64,000 nucleotides of DNA from Larimichthys crocea (GCF_000972845.2 NC_040016.1:18998098-19062097); one strand, 5' to 3'. Counted from the first letter of the stretch, positions 1-13,202 are shown. The notes: generated by a model not told the origin, from the letters alone. Translations and numbers: made by a program.

Positions 1-38
1 AAACAACACGCTGTGTGGAACTGATGCGCTCAGGAATG

Positions 39-40
<2 letters not shown>

Positions 41-70
<30 letters not shown>
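41..70. repeat. (CA)15 microsatellite
   Basis: Uninterrupted CA dinucleotide run. Confidence 0.95.
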
Positions 71-72
<2 letters not shown>

Positions 73-781
73 CATTGGGCGGAAATAGCCTCATTTTTTA
101 ATCAATCCCAAATCCTGCGTTTAAAGGATCAGATTGAGTTATTCAAGTTTAGTGGCAGGAGCTTTTTTCTCTCTTTCACCGGCTCTGTGACACTGTGGGT
201 GAGCTCTCCCATATTTCTCTTTAATTAAGCCAGGGAAAACCTTGTAGTACAGCCAACCCAGCTCATGTAGCCACTTATGTTTTAATTTAATTACCTGTCC
301 ACTTTGATAATTATTCCCCCTGATTAACAGGGAGAGAAGGGTTCCTAAATGGGAATAGAAGAAGGGGTGAGAGGGCCAAACGGCGTTTTTCTCCTTTCAC
401 CAAGAACAAGAATGAAGGTGTTGACTTAAGAGGTCCAAAACCAGCTCTATTTTGATCCGGTTTCATACTTGGACTGCTTCATCCCGGGCCTGGATTGGAT
501 TTATTTGGGCCGTGCAGACCACAACACACACAAGTCCTACTGAGTTTCCAGTGCTCTGATTTTTTTTTAATTTTTTTTTTTTTATGCAGCCATTCGGCCA
601 AAAAAGACAAACAACAACCAACAAATCATGGTTCCCCAAACAGGCGAAGGCGGTGATTGATATCTTTAGCAAAAATGTCAACAGTTACACAACAACAAGC
701 AGAGGGATGATTCAGTCTCTCTTCTTCTTTTCTTGTCGTGCTTCTGGTTTTCCAGGATCCAGCTTGTTTCGAGGTAACCGT

Positions 782-782
<1 letters not shown>

Positions 783-819
<37 letters not shown>
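783..819. repeat. (CA)18 microsatellite
   Basis: Uninterrupted CA run; it generates spurious His-Thr and Val-Cys open frames on the two strands. Confidence 0.95.
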
Positions 820-821
<2 letters not shown>

Positions 822-2027
822 GCTGTCAGCTCCACTTCTGAACTTTCTCCTGCACAATATACCGTCTTCTTTTTTTGTTTTTTTGTCGATCAAACTTGAA
901 AGTGCAGCAGCCACTTTAAAAAAAAAAGCATCACTCCTCACCATCCGGCCGCTCATATTAACGCCCGTCAGTTCTCCCTCTCAGATTTATTGGAGACATT
1001 TTACAAAGTGTTCCTGGCAAAATCGTGGCAGGTTTAGGAGGAAGAGGCGAGCAAGTGAGAGAATATACGGCTTGCCCGAACACACACACACAAACATTTG
1101 CACGCATGTAGACACACACACACACACACATGTATTTTTAGTGGTATTGATCGTGCTAATGAACGTGTTGTGATTTACTGCAGTCATGGCCCATTGTTGG
1201 GTGGCGCTGTGATGGACTGCCATCATTTTCCAATGGTAAAAGCTTCGATAGAGAAGAGGCAGGAGGGCATTATTCCAATTATTCCAAGATCTTCTCATGA
1301 GTTATAGCAGCCTCTTTTTTTTTTACTCACTTTTTTTTTTCCTGCTGCGACAGGTATGATGTAATTTCCAAATTTCATCAAAGACCGTAATCTCAACACT
1401 GATTATGCTGTCAATTAGTAAATGAATGTGGTGCTGCTGCTGCTGGTGCTGGTGGTGGTGAGGGTGAGGAGGAGGGGGGAGGTGGTGGTAATAACTCTGC
1501 AAAAGGAGTTGTCAAGCTTCCAAAATACATAAAGGACATAGTGAGGGGGAGGCAGACAGTAAAAATTGTCCAATCACAATATAACTGTCTATTTGCAAGG
1601 AAAGAGTGAACCCACTTAAACTGATTTTGCACATATTTTTTTATTTGTGGAATACAGCATTTCTTAAGTTGTAAGTGTAAATCTTTTTTTTTTTTTTTTT
1701 TGGCATCAATCGATTCAGGAAAAAAAAAAAGATGAAAATTGTATCTTAAGGAAGTCTGTCAGGAGCAAAACACAAGTTATTCATACGTTTTAACTTTTAT
1801 CATAGAGGGGCATTTATTTATTTACCAATACAACACATGGGGAAACAATGTAAATACATCTGAGAGTGTATGGAATCCAAATGTTTAATAGTGGACTGGT
1901 TCATGCTTTTGTTTCTGACGGTTTCTGAAGCTCAAACTCTGTGCAGGCAAACATCTGTTCCTCTCTGCCTCCACAATAGCACAACTCAGCCGGGATGCAA
2001 AGAGAGGTCAAAAGATCAGTGCCTTCC

Positions 2028-2030
<3 letters not shown>

Positions 2031-2083
<53 letters not shown>

Positions 2084-2134
2084 TGAGAGAGAGAGAGAGA
2101 GGGAGGGAGGGAGACACACAGAGAGAGAGAGAGA
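2031..2134. repeat. Compound (CA)24 / (GA)n microsatellite
   Basis: A (CA)24 run at 2031-2079 is followed by GA-rich simple sequence to 2134 (GAGAGA, GGGA, GAGAGA). It lies at the left edge of the CpG-richer block. Confidence 0.95.
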
Positions 2135-2693
2135 TACCTCTCACCGGCTGCTGTTTTCCTATTGTGCGCCAGGGCTTTGCGAGTATAGGGGCAGCGATGA
2201 AAACGCGCACCTGCTTTAGAGGCATTACGGTAGCGCAGCAAACTGTCCCCCTCGCAACACACACACACACACTCACACTCCACACTCGTGTACACACACA
2301 CACCACAGCGCTGGTGATTCAACCCCCTGATTTCCAGCGAACGAGCAAGCAACAGACGGGATGCCAAAAAGTGAGGACCGGTGGAGAGGTTGTTCGCGCT
2401 GAATTCAGCCTCTTGAAGAGATAGCGGAGGAGGGCAGAGGCGAAACCAAAACAAGGCGAGAAAGCTGCGCTCTTTCTCCGCGGCAACTTGCGCACAGTGC
2501 CCAGAGTTTTTTAGCGGCAGTATTGTTCTGACTTCACTCCAGAGGGGCCACTCCGAGGAGCGAGGACGCACACAAAAGGGAAAAGGAAAGGACTAACGAG
2601 CACGCTTTGTCGTTTTAAAGTAATGCTGCTGCGGTCTTAGATCCTAGATCTCTCTGTCTCTCTCTCCTTCTCTCTCTCCTCTCTGTTTCTTTC

Positions 2694-2696
<3 letters not shown>

Positions 2697-2724
<28 letters not shown>
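2697..2724. repeat. Poly(T)28 tract
   Basis: Homopolymer of 28 T; preceded by CT-rich simple sequence from about 2647. Confidence 0.95.
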
Positions 2725-3230
2725 GTGTGAATTTTTTCGTCCCGTCGGTTTGTGGTGTCCCCCTCTTTTTGTCGCCGCGAGAGAGAGTGGACGCGCCGGG
2801 GGGCTTCGAGGAGCAAGAAGCGGGGCTGTCCACATGGTCCAACCACTGGCGTGAAAGTTGACTTCTTCAGAAAACAAGAGAACAGGTTGATGCATTATCT
2901 ACACTTTCCTTCTTAACCCCCCCTCCTCTCTCTCTCTCTCCACAACACCACCTTCTTCTTCTTCTTCTTTAAAATCTTTTCAGTCTTTCCTTCGCTCTGT
3001 GCTTCCATCTCACACACACGTTAGAGAACCAAAAAAAAAAAGGAACTTTTCCTCGCACATTGTCGGCGAAACTCCCACAAAGTCTGCCTAATAACATAAT
3101 AGGGTATTAGAGAGTATTACAGAGCGGGGCACACACGGAGTTTTCCTCTTTCAGACTTTTCCTCCGTCCATGTTTCACTTTAACTTTTTCTTTTCTCGCT
3201 GGAGTGTTGAAACTTATCAGGCACGTTTCT

Positions 3231-3232
3231 GA

Positions 3233-3267
<35 letters not shown>
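3231..3267. repeat. (GAAA)9 tetranucleotide repeat
   Basis: Nine perfect GAAA/AAAG units followed by GGAAAC. Confidence 0.95.
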
Positions 3268-4812
3268 GAAACAAAATCCTCTTTGAAGTGTTTGAGTAAA
3301 AAAAGAAAAATGGACGGTGGAATAAGTTTAATTCGAGCGCTTCGACACTTTCACACGTGTTTTACGCACGCAGGCAAAGAAAGAAAAAAAAGTGCTTTAT
3401 GTCCAGTGCGCATTTATTTATTTGCGTAAAGGGACGTTCATTTATTCAGACCTGTAGAAATCATAGACTAGAGAGGACTGCTCATGGAAAAGTGTCATTG
3501 TCCGAAGTCTTAACGCTCATGACACAACACACAAGTTTTTTTTTTTTTCCAGCCCTCTCACAGGTTAGGACTAACTAAGATGTCGGGAATGGACGCAACA
3601 AAACATGAACTTTGCGTCCCTGTTGATAACTCTTGTTCAGGGATTTGATAATAAACACCGACCTTAAGTTATGTGCTGATAATTTCACCACAGCCGTCTG
3701 AACGCTTTGTCATACCTGTTTAACTCCCAGCCGTTAAACACTCTTTAAAATTCCCTTTTTTAAGTTTTTTTGATAATTAAACAAAAGCCTTTAAAATGCC
3801 ACAAAAAGCGTCCATACATCCCTCAGCGAGGAGAAAGGACTCCTTGTCTTAAGACAGACACACAAAAAAAAGCTTTCTTGTGGACATAGTCAATAGGTCA
3901 GGAGACAATAGTTTCTTTTCAAACGATTTTGACTTTTGAAATTGGAACCGCGTTGTGTGACCTCTTTGAGTTTTTTTTCTTTTCTGTACAATCTCTTTTG
4001 GATTCAACATAAATGACAATGTGCAGCTGAGTGTGCGGACAGCAGGGACGGCGAGGGGAGTTGTAAAAAAGTTTAATTCCACTTTATTCCAACGGATCGG
4101 AGCTCGCAGGGTTTGTCAGATCATTTAGTCGCATTGTGACGCTGATGCGTTTTTCTCTTTTTCATAATTCTCAAATGAGAGCGTTTGCATGAGAACAAAA
4201 ACGCACTTTTTTGCCGCTGAAATATAGAAATATTCCCTCATATTTCGAGTTGACTCGGGCATTATTATAAATTTAGAAATTGAGGGGGTTGAATCCTGCA
4301 GCAGAACCTCTGCATGACCCATGTTTTCCCTTTTTCTTTTTGCAGTCATAAACCGCCTGAAAGTAGGCCTGCACCGCAAAGGAAAATCATCTTTACCTCC
4401 TTCGAGAAAAAAAGAAGGAGAAACTTATAATCGGCACTATATATATATTTTATTTTTTTCCGTAAAGACAAACTCGCCTTTTAATTCGCCTAACACCAGA
4501 ATAAGCTGTGAAACCTGAACTCGCTGTTCTCTCTCTCTTTAAAATCAAACTCATCAAATATCAAACAGCCTGAACATCCCCGCATGTCAGGAGGCTTCAG
4601 GTCCCGCATGATGGAAAAGCAGCAGACAAAAAAAAAAAAAAAAAGAGTGAGAGATGAAATGACAATTAATTGCTGTTAGTTGTCTGTCATTGAGAGAAAA
4701 GCATACAGGCCGTGTGGGTGCACACCCTGACACGGGCATTATTGCCCCGTGATTGATGGGCGCTGGGGCATTTGGCATAATTAATTTTATTTACTGTGTC
4801 CTCTCTCTCCTG

Positions 4813-4813
<1 letters not shown>

Positions 4814-4846
<33 letters not shown>
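4814..4846. repeat. (TG)16 microsatellite followed by C-rich pyrimidine tract
   Basis: TG run, then C/T-rich simple sequence to about 4910. Confidence 0.9.
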
Positions 4847-4849
<3 letters not shown>

Positions 4850-5084
4850 ACCCCCCCTCTCTCCCTCACCTCCCTCCACCTTACCCCACCCCTCCTCCTG
4901 TCCTTCTCTGTGGTGGCATTTCCGCGACGCGATGACACACTTTTAATTGCACTTTAATAGAAGATCCAGCGGGAATGAAAAAGCTCTTCATCACGTTTTA
5001 TGACCTTGTCACGTTTTCTGGTGTCAGACAGGAAAGCAGGTATTTTGTGGTGGGCTCGGAGCCCCCCCACCCCCAGGTGTAAAG

Positions 5085-5560
5085 TGTATGCAGAATTAAA
5101 AACCATTAAAAAAAAACAAAAAAACTTTTATTTCACCTGCACAATGAGCTTCATAACAAGCTGCATATTAATGTTTTTTTTAATGTCCTCACAGCTTCAT
5201 GTCGAGGTTTTATTTAAATATTTAAATCAGCAAAAATCAAATCAGAATTTAAGGATGTTTAATTTGTTATTTTTATCTAAGACATTAGAAACTGTCTGAT
5301 TATTTTTTTTATTTGCATATCAGCACACCTGGAGCAATTTATGAGGGTGGAAATAATTGACAAGTGTGCTGGCAGCAACCCTCAGTGCATCCAACTCTCT
5401 TCTGCAGCTGATATGATAAATGTGCTGAAAAGGTTTTTTAGAAATCTGTAAAAAAAAATATATAAATATATATACTTCAGTCAGTTCAGATTATTAAAAT
5501 TTAATTTAAAAAAATGAAGATCCTTGTTTGCTGCATGTTTTTTCAGCTGCTTATAATTCC
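5085..5560. promoter_or_regulatory. AT-rich microsatellite-free island, candidate non-coding element
   Basis: The stretch lacks dinucleotide repeats and carries a perfect POU octamer (ATTTGCAT, 5311-5318) next to a CACACCTGGAGC E-box-like segment. Regulatory function is inference; base composition alone could explain it. Confidence 0.25.
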
Positions 5561-7510
5561 TCTCCGGAGCACGTCTCTGTTAAAACAAGTGATGTTTGGA
5601 GTTTCCAACGAAGCACAGGTCACCACAATTTAGTCATTTCTACGGTTTTAATTAAAATGACCTCACATGCATGATAATCACACGCAAACCTCCAAAAGAA
5701 AACTCAGGGAAGAAGAGAAGAGCGAGATTAGGGATGGAGAAAATCTCTTTTTTCTTTTTCTATTTTTTAAATGTTGCTTCTATTTCAGCATTTGCCATGA
5801 GTGTGGACTCGGTGTAAAGTTCTCATTTCTGTGTAGTGCTTTGCTCGTTGATAGGCTATCACATCGGTGACAGGCTTTTCATCGAAATATAATAGGAGAC
5901 ATTGAACAAAAGAGGATTTGAGAGGCAGAAGTAGTTATTTGGGTAAAAAAAACAGAAAAAAAAAAGGAGAGTACGTGTGCAGGAAGCCAGAGGTGTCAGA
6001 GACAGATTGACTCTCTCTGCTCTCTGTCGGCTATTGTGCGTCCGTGTCTGTGTGTTTGCCTCAGCGTTGCCACCTTTTTTCATCTGACTTGCTTCAACAC
6101 TTTTCCTTTCCTTTGCTTTTTTCTCCCCCCCTCCTCTCCTCTCCTCCTCTCCTCCTCTCCTCTCGACAGCTGTGTCTTTTCCATGTCCTGTTTTGTTTCA
6201 CTGTTTGTAAGAATTGCTCGTGTACTGCTGATTTTTATCAGTTTCAGACCCTGTTCTCCGACAGACTATTGTTTTTCTGTTATGCTTACTGACACATTAC
6301 TTAAAAGATGGTTTTCAGCTCGGGCCTTGTGTATAGTGACTGCTGTTTTTTTTTTTCTCTCTCTCTTTGCCGGTGTGTGTGACTCGTCTAGAGACGGGCA
6401 ATAATGGCTATGAATCCTCATGCGCTTTGAAAAACCCCCTTCAGCAGGATTAAAAGCCACCAATATGATTGTGTTAGTCCATAAACTCACTCAGAGAGTC
6501 CTTACCTCCAGCGTGAGCGCGTGAGAATGTATGTGTGCAGGGAGTGTATATATCTGAGTGCGGGAGTGTGTGTGTCTGCAGGAGTGCTTTTTTCTCAATT
6601 CACCTGTCCTGCTCGAGTGAAAATGGCCGGTATTTGAAGTTTTTAAATGTCCTGTGCGTCGGTAGTGTTGATGGCTTGCCTGTCCGTCTCTCCATCTCTG
6701 GCGCTCTCTCTTCATTAAAGCCCTCCTGCTATCCCAAAACCCACAAGTCTGAGTGGGCTTTTGGCTCTAAAGTGATGTTGAAGAGCGCCCGTATACGACT
6801 CTGCTATACATGTAAGGGTTTGACCCCGTGATAGATACTCACGGGGTTTACTTCTATTGCGGCACTTAGTGCATTACCTGCTTTAAAAAGCTGAAATAGT
6901 TAAATTTTCAATATCCTTTAGATGGGCTTTGAGGAAAAAGCAAAAAAATATTGCCGCGCAGGGAGCGAGAGCGTGTTTTTTAAATGGAATAATTTCAAGT
7001 GTTGGTCCTGAAGCTGCCGTTTATTGCAAGATGTGTGCGCAAACTGTAATCTGCTCTGGGCTTTTTCAAAGTGGAAACACTGCAGGAGCAGATATTCTAC
7101 AGGTTGTAAGGACTGTGTAATTATGTGTTGAGTTGCAACACATTTTAACGTACTGTATCATTGATTTTTATGGAATGAAATGGCTCCTTTTTTTTCTCTT
7201 AGTGATCTAAAGAGATGGAAAATACAAACCTACACGTCGCCTTATGTAATCAATGAGTCGCGTTCTAATAGCAATTACAGGCTGGTTCCTCTTTAAAATA
7301 TGTTAATGAAATATAATCGACAAATTAATGGATTAAACGAAGGTGTTATTCTTCATGGGTTGCCAGCAAGTGGGGCAATGTTCTGCTTGTGTATTGAAGT
7401 GATTGACTGCACGGTGAAACTGCCGCCACATTGCTTTAGACTGAGGCCTGATTATACATGTGGTTCTAATTGAACCTGTTATTTAGCAGAGGTTGAGGGC
7501 TGAATACGGG

Positions 7511-7544
7511 TGTGTGTGTGTGTGTGTGCGTGTGTGTGTGTGTG
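7511..7544. repeat. (TG)n microsatellite with one CG interruption
   Basis: TG run broken once by a TGCG step. Confidence 0.9.
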
Positions 7545-7934
7545 GGTCTCTGTGTGCGTATAATAAATCCTGCACATTTTTCAAAGATGAGATGTGTTTT
7601 TATGACGGGTCAGGAGGCTGTGTCATGCAGGAAAGTCTGCAGGACAGACGAGAAGCAAAGCGGGGAGATGCCTTCAGCGGTCTTTAGGAAGCTGACCACC
7701 TGTGAGACGGAGAGAGGAGGCGGTTGTTGCCTTTTTTCTTTCGCCCCTTTTGTGTCTTTTTGAACGGAGCTGTCATCGCGTATGTGGCGACAGCAAACCC
7801 TCGCAGCCCCAACTTCATTCTTTAAAAACGTACGCACTCCTCTCCCTCTGATTGATAAGGTAATCATTTTGCCTGACACAGTGGTTTAGCCTGTGGTCAT
7901 TAACATGTCCGTGCTCTTCAGATGAGTTTTTCTA

Positions 7935-7958
7935 TGTGTGTGTGTGTGTGTGTGTGTG
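7935..7958. repeat. (TG)12 microsatellite
   Basis: Perfect TG run; a CA run of similar length lies 160 bp downstream (8117-8142), so the two are complementary. Confidence 0.9.
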
Positions 7959-8116
7959 CATGAGGAGGTTGGCTGGAAGGCAGGCCGACTCTCAGAGATG
8001 TTCCTCCAGCTCCACAGAGCACCGGCCCATTAACAGCTGATGGATGTGGGAAGGAGTGACCCAACAGCTCAGAGCGGAAGAGACTGTTTCCTATGGGCAG
8101 GGAGGGGAAAGGGAAA

Positions 8117-8142
8117 CACACACACACACACACACACACACA
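8117..8142. repeat. (CA)13 microsatellite
   Basis: Perfect CA run, complementary to the TG run at 7935-7958. Confidence 0.9.
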
Positions 8143-8656
8143 GAGATAGAACATATGAGTGAAAGGCTGGTAGGAGCGAGGGAGGGGGGAAACGACAGCG
8201 CGATGGGGTTTTAGGCGTGGGTCATTATAGCTGAGGAAGCATTAGATCAGCCTCTCCAGAGTGCGCTTGGCACCTGAGGCCACGGCTGCAGCTGAAGGAG
8301 AAAAGGGCTGTGGCCGCCGAGTCTGGGGGAATGAGAGCAGAGCGTTGAAGTCAGGCAGTTGGAGCGATCAAGTTTGATTTCACAGACTGAAAAGAAAAGA
8401 GAGTCACACGGGATCATTAGGTCAGTGGCGCAGGGGCAGGTGGAGCAAGGCGAAAGATGGTTTCGAGCCGAAGCAGAAAAAAAAAAAAAAAAAGAAAAAC
8501 CCTAAGAGAACGCCCGTCGTGTTCAAGCAGAGCATCTTCATGAAAAAGCTCTCATCGGTCGTTGTGTCCCCTGCTAACTCCGCATTGCTTCTGACAGCTG
8601 TATTTGTGTTATGGATTTTCCTTCACTCTGTCCCGTCTCCCTTTCCTTCTCCCCTG

Positions 8657-8660
<4 letters not shown>

Positions 8661-8688
<28 letters not shown>
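8661..8688. repeat. (CT)14 microsatellite
   Basis: Perfect CT run inside a longer pyrimidine tract. Confidence 0.9.
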
Positions 8689-9008
8689 AGTAGTCAGCTC
8701 CCCTTCCCCTCCGTCGCCTCCACCCTTATGACCTTTTGTAAGCACTTCATCAGAGAGCCGTTGGTGTTTTCTAAAGCGCCGCGACAAACTGACAGGGCAG
8801 CCGTCAATCGAGCGGGTGGGGGGGAGAACCGAGGGAGCAGATCAGTTGGAAAAGCTTCGCTCAGAAACAACAATGTGACTAAACTTTCTGCAGCGCCGCT
8901 TTAGTGTGTGTTGGGGAAAAAGGGATGGCTGTGAAGGGTAGGTGACAGCTGTGAAGCGCCAGACTCACAATGTTATGGATATGCACACACAGAGGCGCAC
9001 ACACGTGC

Positions 9009-9031
9009 ACACACACACACACACACACACA
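9009..9031. repeat. (AC)11 microsatellite
   Basis: AC run preceded by interrupted CA/CG sequence from about 8983. Confidence 0.9.
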
Positions 9032-9168
9032 TTTTGCACATTTCATAAAGCGTCTGACTGTAAAGAAGCGTTACGCAGCTCTTGAGTGCTCGTTTGTCCG
9101 TGGTGCTGCGGCGGTAAAAATCTGCCGAGCGGACAAATGAACGCTCCGATAAAACGCTGAGGTTCACA

Positions 9169-9236
9169 GAAGAAGAAGAAGACGAAGAAGAGGAGGAGGA
9201 GGAGGAGGAGGAGGAGGAGCGCTCGGGGGGGGGGGG
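9169..9236. repeat. (GAA)n / (GGA)n purine tract ending in G12
   Basis: All but three bases of 9169-9219 on this strand are purines (AGA/AAG units, then GGA units), and a run of 12 G follows at 9225-9236. Such mirror-like purine tracts can form triplex DNA. Confidence 0.9.
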
Positions 9237-9621
9237 TCCATAAACTCAGCTCGGATCTGATTTGAAATCACTTTCTTACCCTCTGATGTAAACACCTCCA
9301 ATTCAGATTTGATCAGACATCAGATCTACCATTAATCTGATTTATTTGAGCATTTCTCTCTTTTTTCTTTATTTTAAAATTTGCATTAGAATATTTGAAT
9401 TTCTTCATGACTTTAACATTAACATATCATGATGGGAAATTAGCGATGCAGTATTTCTCCACCCCCCCCTCCTCCCTCGTCCTCATGTTCATTGCGATCC
9501 TGGACCGGGGAGGTAATAACCATTTAAATGCATCTCATTATGTTTTCTAATCCGTAAAGTATCAGGGATGTTGGCTAACGCAGGCAAAAGTGAGTCTGGA
9601 GCGTTGGCGCACTCTTGCTCT

Positions 9622-9651
9622 TTTATGGTATTAGTATTTATGGTATTAGTT
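9622..9651. repeat. Two-copy 15-bp tandem repeat
   Basis: TTTATGGTATTAGT occurs twice with a period of 15 bp. Confidence 0.9.
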
Positions 9652-10592
9652 CCGGGGGACATGGGATGCCTACTTAAGCTATTAGCATGTGAGGCGCCGT
9701 GGGATGATCCATCCCCTGACAGGACGAGCTGTTAACCAGTGTTAAACCAAATCACAATAGGCTGCCTGGGTTGACAGATTGACAGAGCTCGCTCTCACCG
9801 CTCGCTCGGTCCTTCCTCCTCCTTCCTCCTCCTTCCTCCTCTGCTGCTGCTGAAGATTCGTTCGTGTCAGAGCGACAAGAGCTTTGGGGGGAATTTTGTT
9901 TTCCTAAAAAACTTCCAAGAAGAATTACTGAGCGATAACGTCTACTGTAAATATGATGAATGTGATTCCGCCCGTAGCAAACACACTCTCCCTGTGTCTG
10001 TGCTTCCTCCTGCCCTCAAGGTGAAGAGGCTGCACAGGCTTTGCCCAGTGGGGAGCAGACACTATGGCTTCTATAATGCCCTTTCAGAGAGGAGAAGGGA
10101 GGGGAGGCAGGAGGAGAGGATGGTGGCTGCTGCAGCCGCTATCGGGCGTCTTGGAGATTGCTCACAGACAAGAAGGATGCTGTTCTGCCTGTGTGTGTGT
10201 GTGTGTGTGTACTTATTGTGTGCGTGCATGTGTGCGTGCGTGCGCGACCACAATTAACTGTCAATCACCGGCTGACCCCTCCACCTCTCTCCTCCTCGGA
10301 CAGAATTCCTCAGGTTTTAGGTTCTTGTTTTTCAGACGGCTGTCAGAGGGGGAAGAAGAAAAAGCAAACAGGTCGTCACTTTCCCAACTTGCGTGTGTAT
10401 TTTCTTTAGTCATTTCACAGTTCTGGAGAAAACACACTGCTCTCTGTTATTATTTTTATAGATTGTTTTATCTGAATCACAGACAGAAAACTTCTTCTTG
10501 TGTTTAGCTGAGCGCTGCCGCTTCATCCGCGGCTGTTTTTTTTGTTTTTTTTGTCCTGCTCTGTGGCGGCTGCTCGCTGGGCATTGAAGCTC

Positions 10593-10597
<5 letters not shown>

Positions 10598-10628
<31 letters not shown>
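10598..10628. repeat. (TG)15 microsatellite
   Basis: Uninterrupted TG run. Confidence 0.9.
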
Positions 10629-10629
<1 letters not shown>

Positions 10630-11228
10630 ACATGCACATGCACGTCTGTGTGTGGTGGGCATTGTTGACCGAGAGACATCTGCCACTAGATTATACCCAG
10701 CTGTTATCTGAATAATTGTGTAATCCCCCCCTCCCCCACTCCCCTCGCTCCCTCCCTCCCTCTCTTTTACTCCCTCCTTCTTTCCCTCCCTCTCTCCTCC
10801 TTCTCCTCCTTCGCTCCCCTTCTTGCCCCCCACCCCACCACCACCACATCCCTTCTTCCTCACACTGATGAGACGGCGAGTGATGAGTCTCTTTTCTGTT
10901 TGGCACTTTCACGAGTGTTTACGAGTGTGTGAGCTTGGCGTGTGTGTGTGTGTGAGCGAGTGTGTATCTCCGCAGCCCCTGGTCACCGGTCGTTGTCTGA
11001 CATTTGTAGAAGGATTTCAGTCCTACCTCCCCTACCCGTCTCCCCCCTCCTGCACATGCACACTCACCTCCCTCCGCTTCTCCTCCCCTCCATCCCTCCC
11101 TCCCTCCCCGTGGCTCTCGGGGAAATAAAAGTAGCCTAATCCTGCCAGATCAAGATTGCTGTCCACCACAGCTTTACCAGCCTGTGAATTAGAGCCAGCT
11201 CTCATGTTCCTGAGGAGAGAGAAGGCAG

Positions 11229-11231
<3 letters not shown>

Positions 11232-11263
<32 letters not shown>
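11232..11263. repeat. (GT)16 microsatellite
   Basis: Uninterrupted GT run. Confidence 0.9.
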
Positions 11264-11266
<3 letters not shown>

Positions 11267-11894
11267 GCTTTTGAAGCAGTGTTAGCTGTGTTACCGGCCC
11301 GAATGTTGGTCAGGGGGTGAGAGGGAAGGAGAAGCAGATAGAAAGCACTGCAAAACAAGAAGAGGAGACCAGCTCAAAGTGGGGAAAGTAGTGTCTGGAT
11401 GAGCTCGCTGTTGTAGCCAAGGTAATTTTCAAATGACTCTTAAACAGGCCGCATATGATACTGCTCAAATATATTCACTGTTATCAGATGTCGTGTTAAT
11501 TAAAAGAAAAAGTTTTCTAGTTGTTTTTTTCTTCCATGTGCCGTAGTTTTTCTTTTTCAACTTCAATGCATCAATTTAAGTTTTAAAATTGCCCCAAAAA
11601 AAGAAAAGAAAAAATGTCCGCTATTTTTTTCTTCTTTTAACAATTAATTAAAACCATTTTTTCCCGGATTAAAAGAGAGGGGGAAAACATCATTCAGACG
11701 CAGCACATACTCACTGCTTCACTGTATCTACAAAGGCACAACAGAAAAACAGGCACTCCCCCTGTTTCCTGACGACTCACAATGACACACGTAAACTGAA
11801 AAAGACAATTTTATCAGTGCTTTTTTCCTACACGGATTTTTAATTTTATTTTTTTTTTGTATCGGTGAAAGATGTTTGTGTGTCAGTCGTGAGG

Positions 11895-11897
<3 letters not shown>

Positions 11898-11934
<37 letters not shown>
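11898..11934. repeat. (CA)18 microsatellite
   Basis: Uninterrupted CA run. Confidence 0.9.
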
Positions 11935-11936
<2 letters not shown>

Positions 11937-13202
11937 CATGAGTGCCTGCAGTTGCCAGGGCTGCCTTCATTTCTGGTCCGTGGTTGGTCGGAAAGTGTTC
12001 TTTTCCCTGTCGGAGCTCCGATAGTCACTCTCGCTGTCTCTCTCTTTTCTCCTCCTCGCCTCTTATTCTGTTGCACTTTCTCCTGTCCATCCACTCCCCT
12101 CCCGTCCATGCTCTCCCTCTCTCCTCCTCTCCTCCTCTCCCCGTCATGCCTGTTGTCTCTAATTATCACGACTCTGTGTTCCCTCAGCCTCTTCATTACA
12201 TCCAGGCTGTCATCACAGTTTACCTCCAACATTTGCAAACCTCTCCTCAGGCCCCGTTTCAATAGGAATCATTTATTCTGTACGAGTGAAACGACAAGAC
12301 TCGATGCAAGGTCGATCAATAGCCCTCTCTCTCTCTCTCGACAAGCTGCTTTTTTGAATTATTATTTTTTTTCCAACAGCAAATTGAAAACATCGTTCAA
12401 AAAGAAACTAAACTAAAGATTTTCTTCTTTAAATCTGTTTGTGAAGCAGAAAAATATTTTTGCCGGCTTTGAATGCAAGCAGGGAACAGATTCATAATAA
12501 TAATACTGATCTGTAAACTTGCTCTCACAGAATTATATTCAGAGCAGGAATAATGCGTCGAACTATGTTGATACATTTTGCTTAGTTCATTTTTTTTGTT
12601 GTGATTATCGAGTGCGATGTGTCCCTGGACAAAAACATTGGACTCACAATGCGAAACTTCTCCGACGAAAACAACAAATCACACGAAATGGAACTTTTTA
12701 TTTTACTCATTATTTCGTAGCTTTGATGTTTTTATAATCAGCAAGTTACACAGGCGTATGTTTATTTCTTCAAGGACTGAGGGCGTTTTATTATCAGGTT
12801 GAAAGTATGGCCGTTTGGGTTGTTGGATTAGCAGACACCACAATGCCGACTTGCCCAGTGAAGGTCAGAGCTGCTGTATGCAACCTGTAGCTCTAATCGG
12901 TGACTTCTGCTGCTGCAGGTTTCCATTGTCTAAAGGTCAGTCAGGAACAGTGCATTAGCCTTGGAAAGTAGTGAGCATAAACGAGGGAGGGGACTGAGGG
13001 AGGAACGAAGGACTAAAGTACAAAAAAAGAGGACAGGAGGGAGGGTGAGTGGCAATGAAAACCCTGGCATGCTTCGTGGTGTCAGGCAGGCGTTCGGGCT
13101 TCTTGGGGGCTTTGTGAAAAGTTTGCCTGTGAAACTTTTGCTGAAGGCTGGGTTTGGTTTTTTGAGCAGGCTCCCCCAGGGGTTCGCTCGGAGAGTGGGT
13201 GG

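Larger units (their letters stand above)
1..2139. other. Gene-free 5' flank or intron sequence
   Basis: No coding sequence is supported. Contents are unique AT-moderate DNA, four CA tracts (41-70, 783-819, 1112-1130, 2031-2079) and several homopolymer runs of T and A. Open frames here are short and made of His-Thr or Val-Cys repeats produced by the microsatellites. Confidence 0.6.
2140..3370 (+). promoter_or_regulatory. Candidate CpG-richer promoter / non-coding first exon region
   Basis: This block has visibly more CpG than its surroundings, for example CTCCGCGGCAACTTGCGCAC near 2476-2495 and GTCGCCGCGAGAGAG near 2771-2785, and is bounded by simple repeats. FOXP4 genes normally have at least one non-coding exon upstream of the ATG exon, so a start here, about 35 kb before the ATG, would fit. 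I cannot identify a transcription start or a convincing donor; ACAG/GTTGAT at 2882-2891 is only a weak candidate. It may be just a CpG-richer intronic stretch, and the true first exon may lie left of the window. Confidence 0.28.
3371..9168. other. Gene-free 5' flank or intron sequence
   Basis: No exon is supported. It holds GT/CA tracts at 4814-4846, 7511-7544, 7935-7958 and 8117-8142, a CT tract at 8661-8688, a TCC-rich pyrimidine stretch near 6121-6165, and an AT-rich island around 5085-5560 described separately. Confidence 0.6.

Noticed and set aside
1870..2424. Open frame of 184 codons
   Set aside because: Its core is a His-Thr run from the CA repeat followed by GA-repeat peptide; no domain, no splice context. 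Repeat artefact.
4320..4400. Acceptor-like pyrimidine tract ending TTTTTGCAG at 4345
   Set aside because: No paired donor or homology; could be a non-coding exon but nothing supports it.
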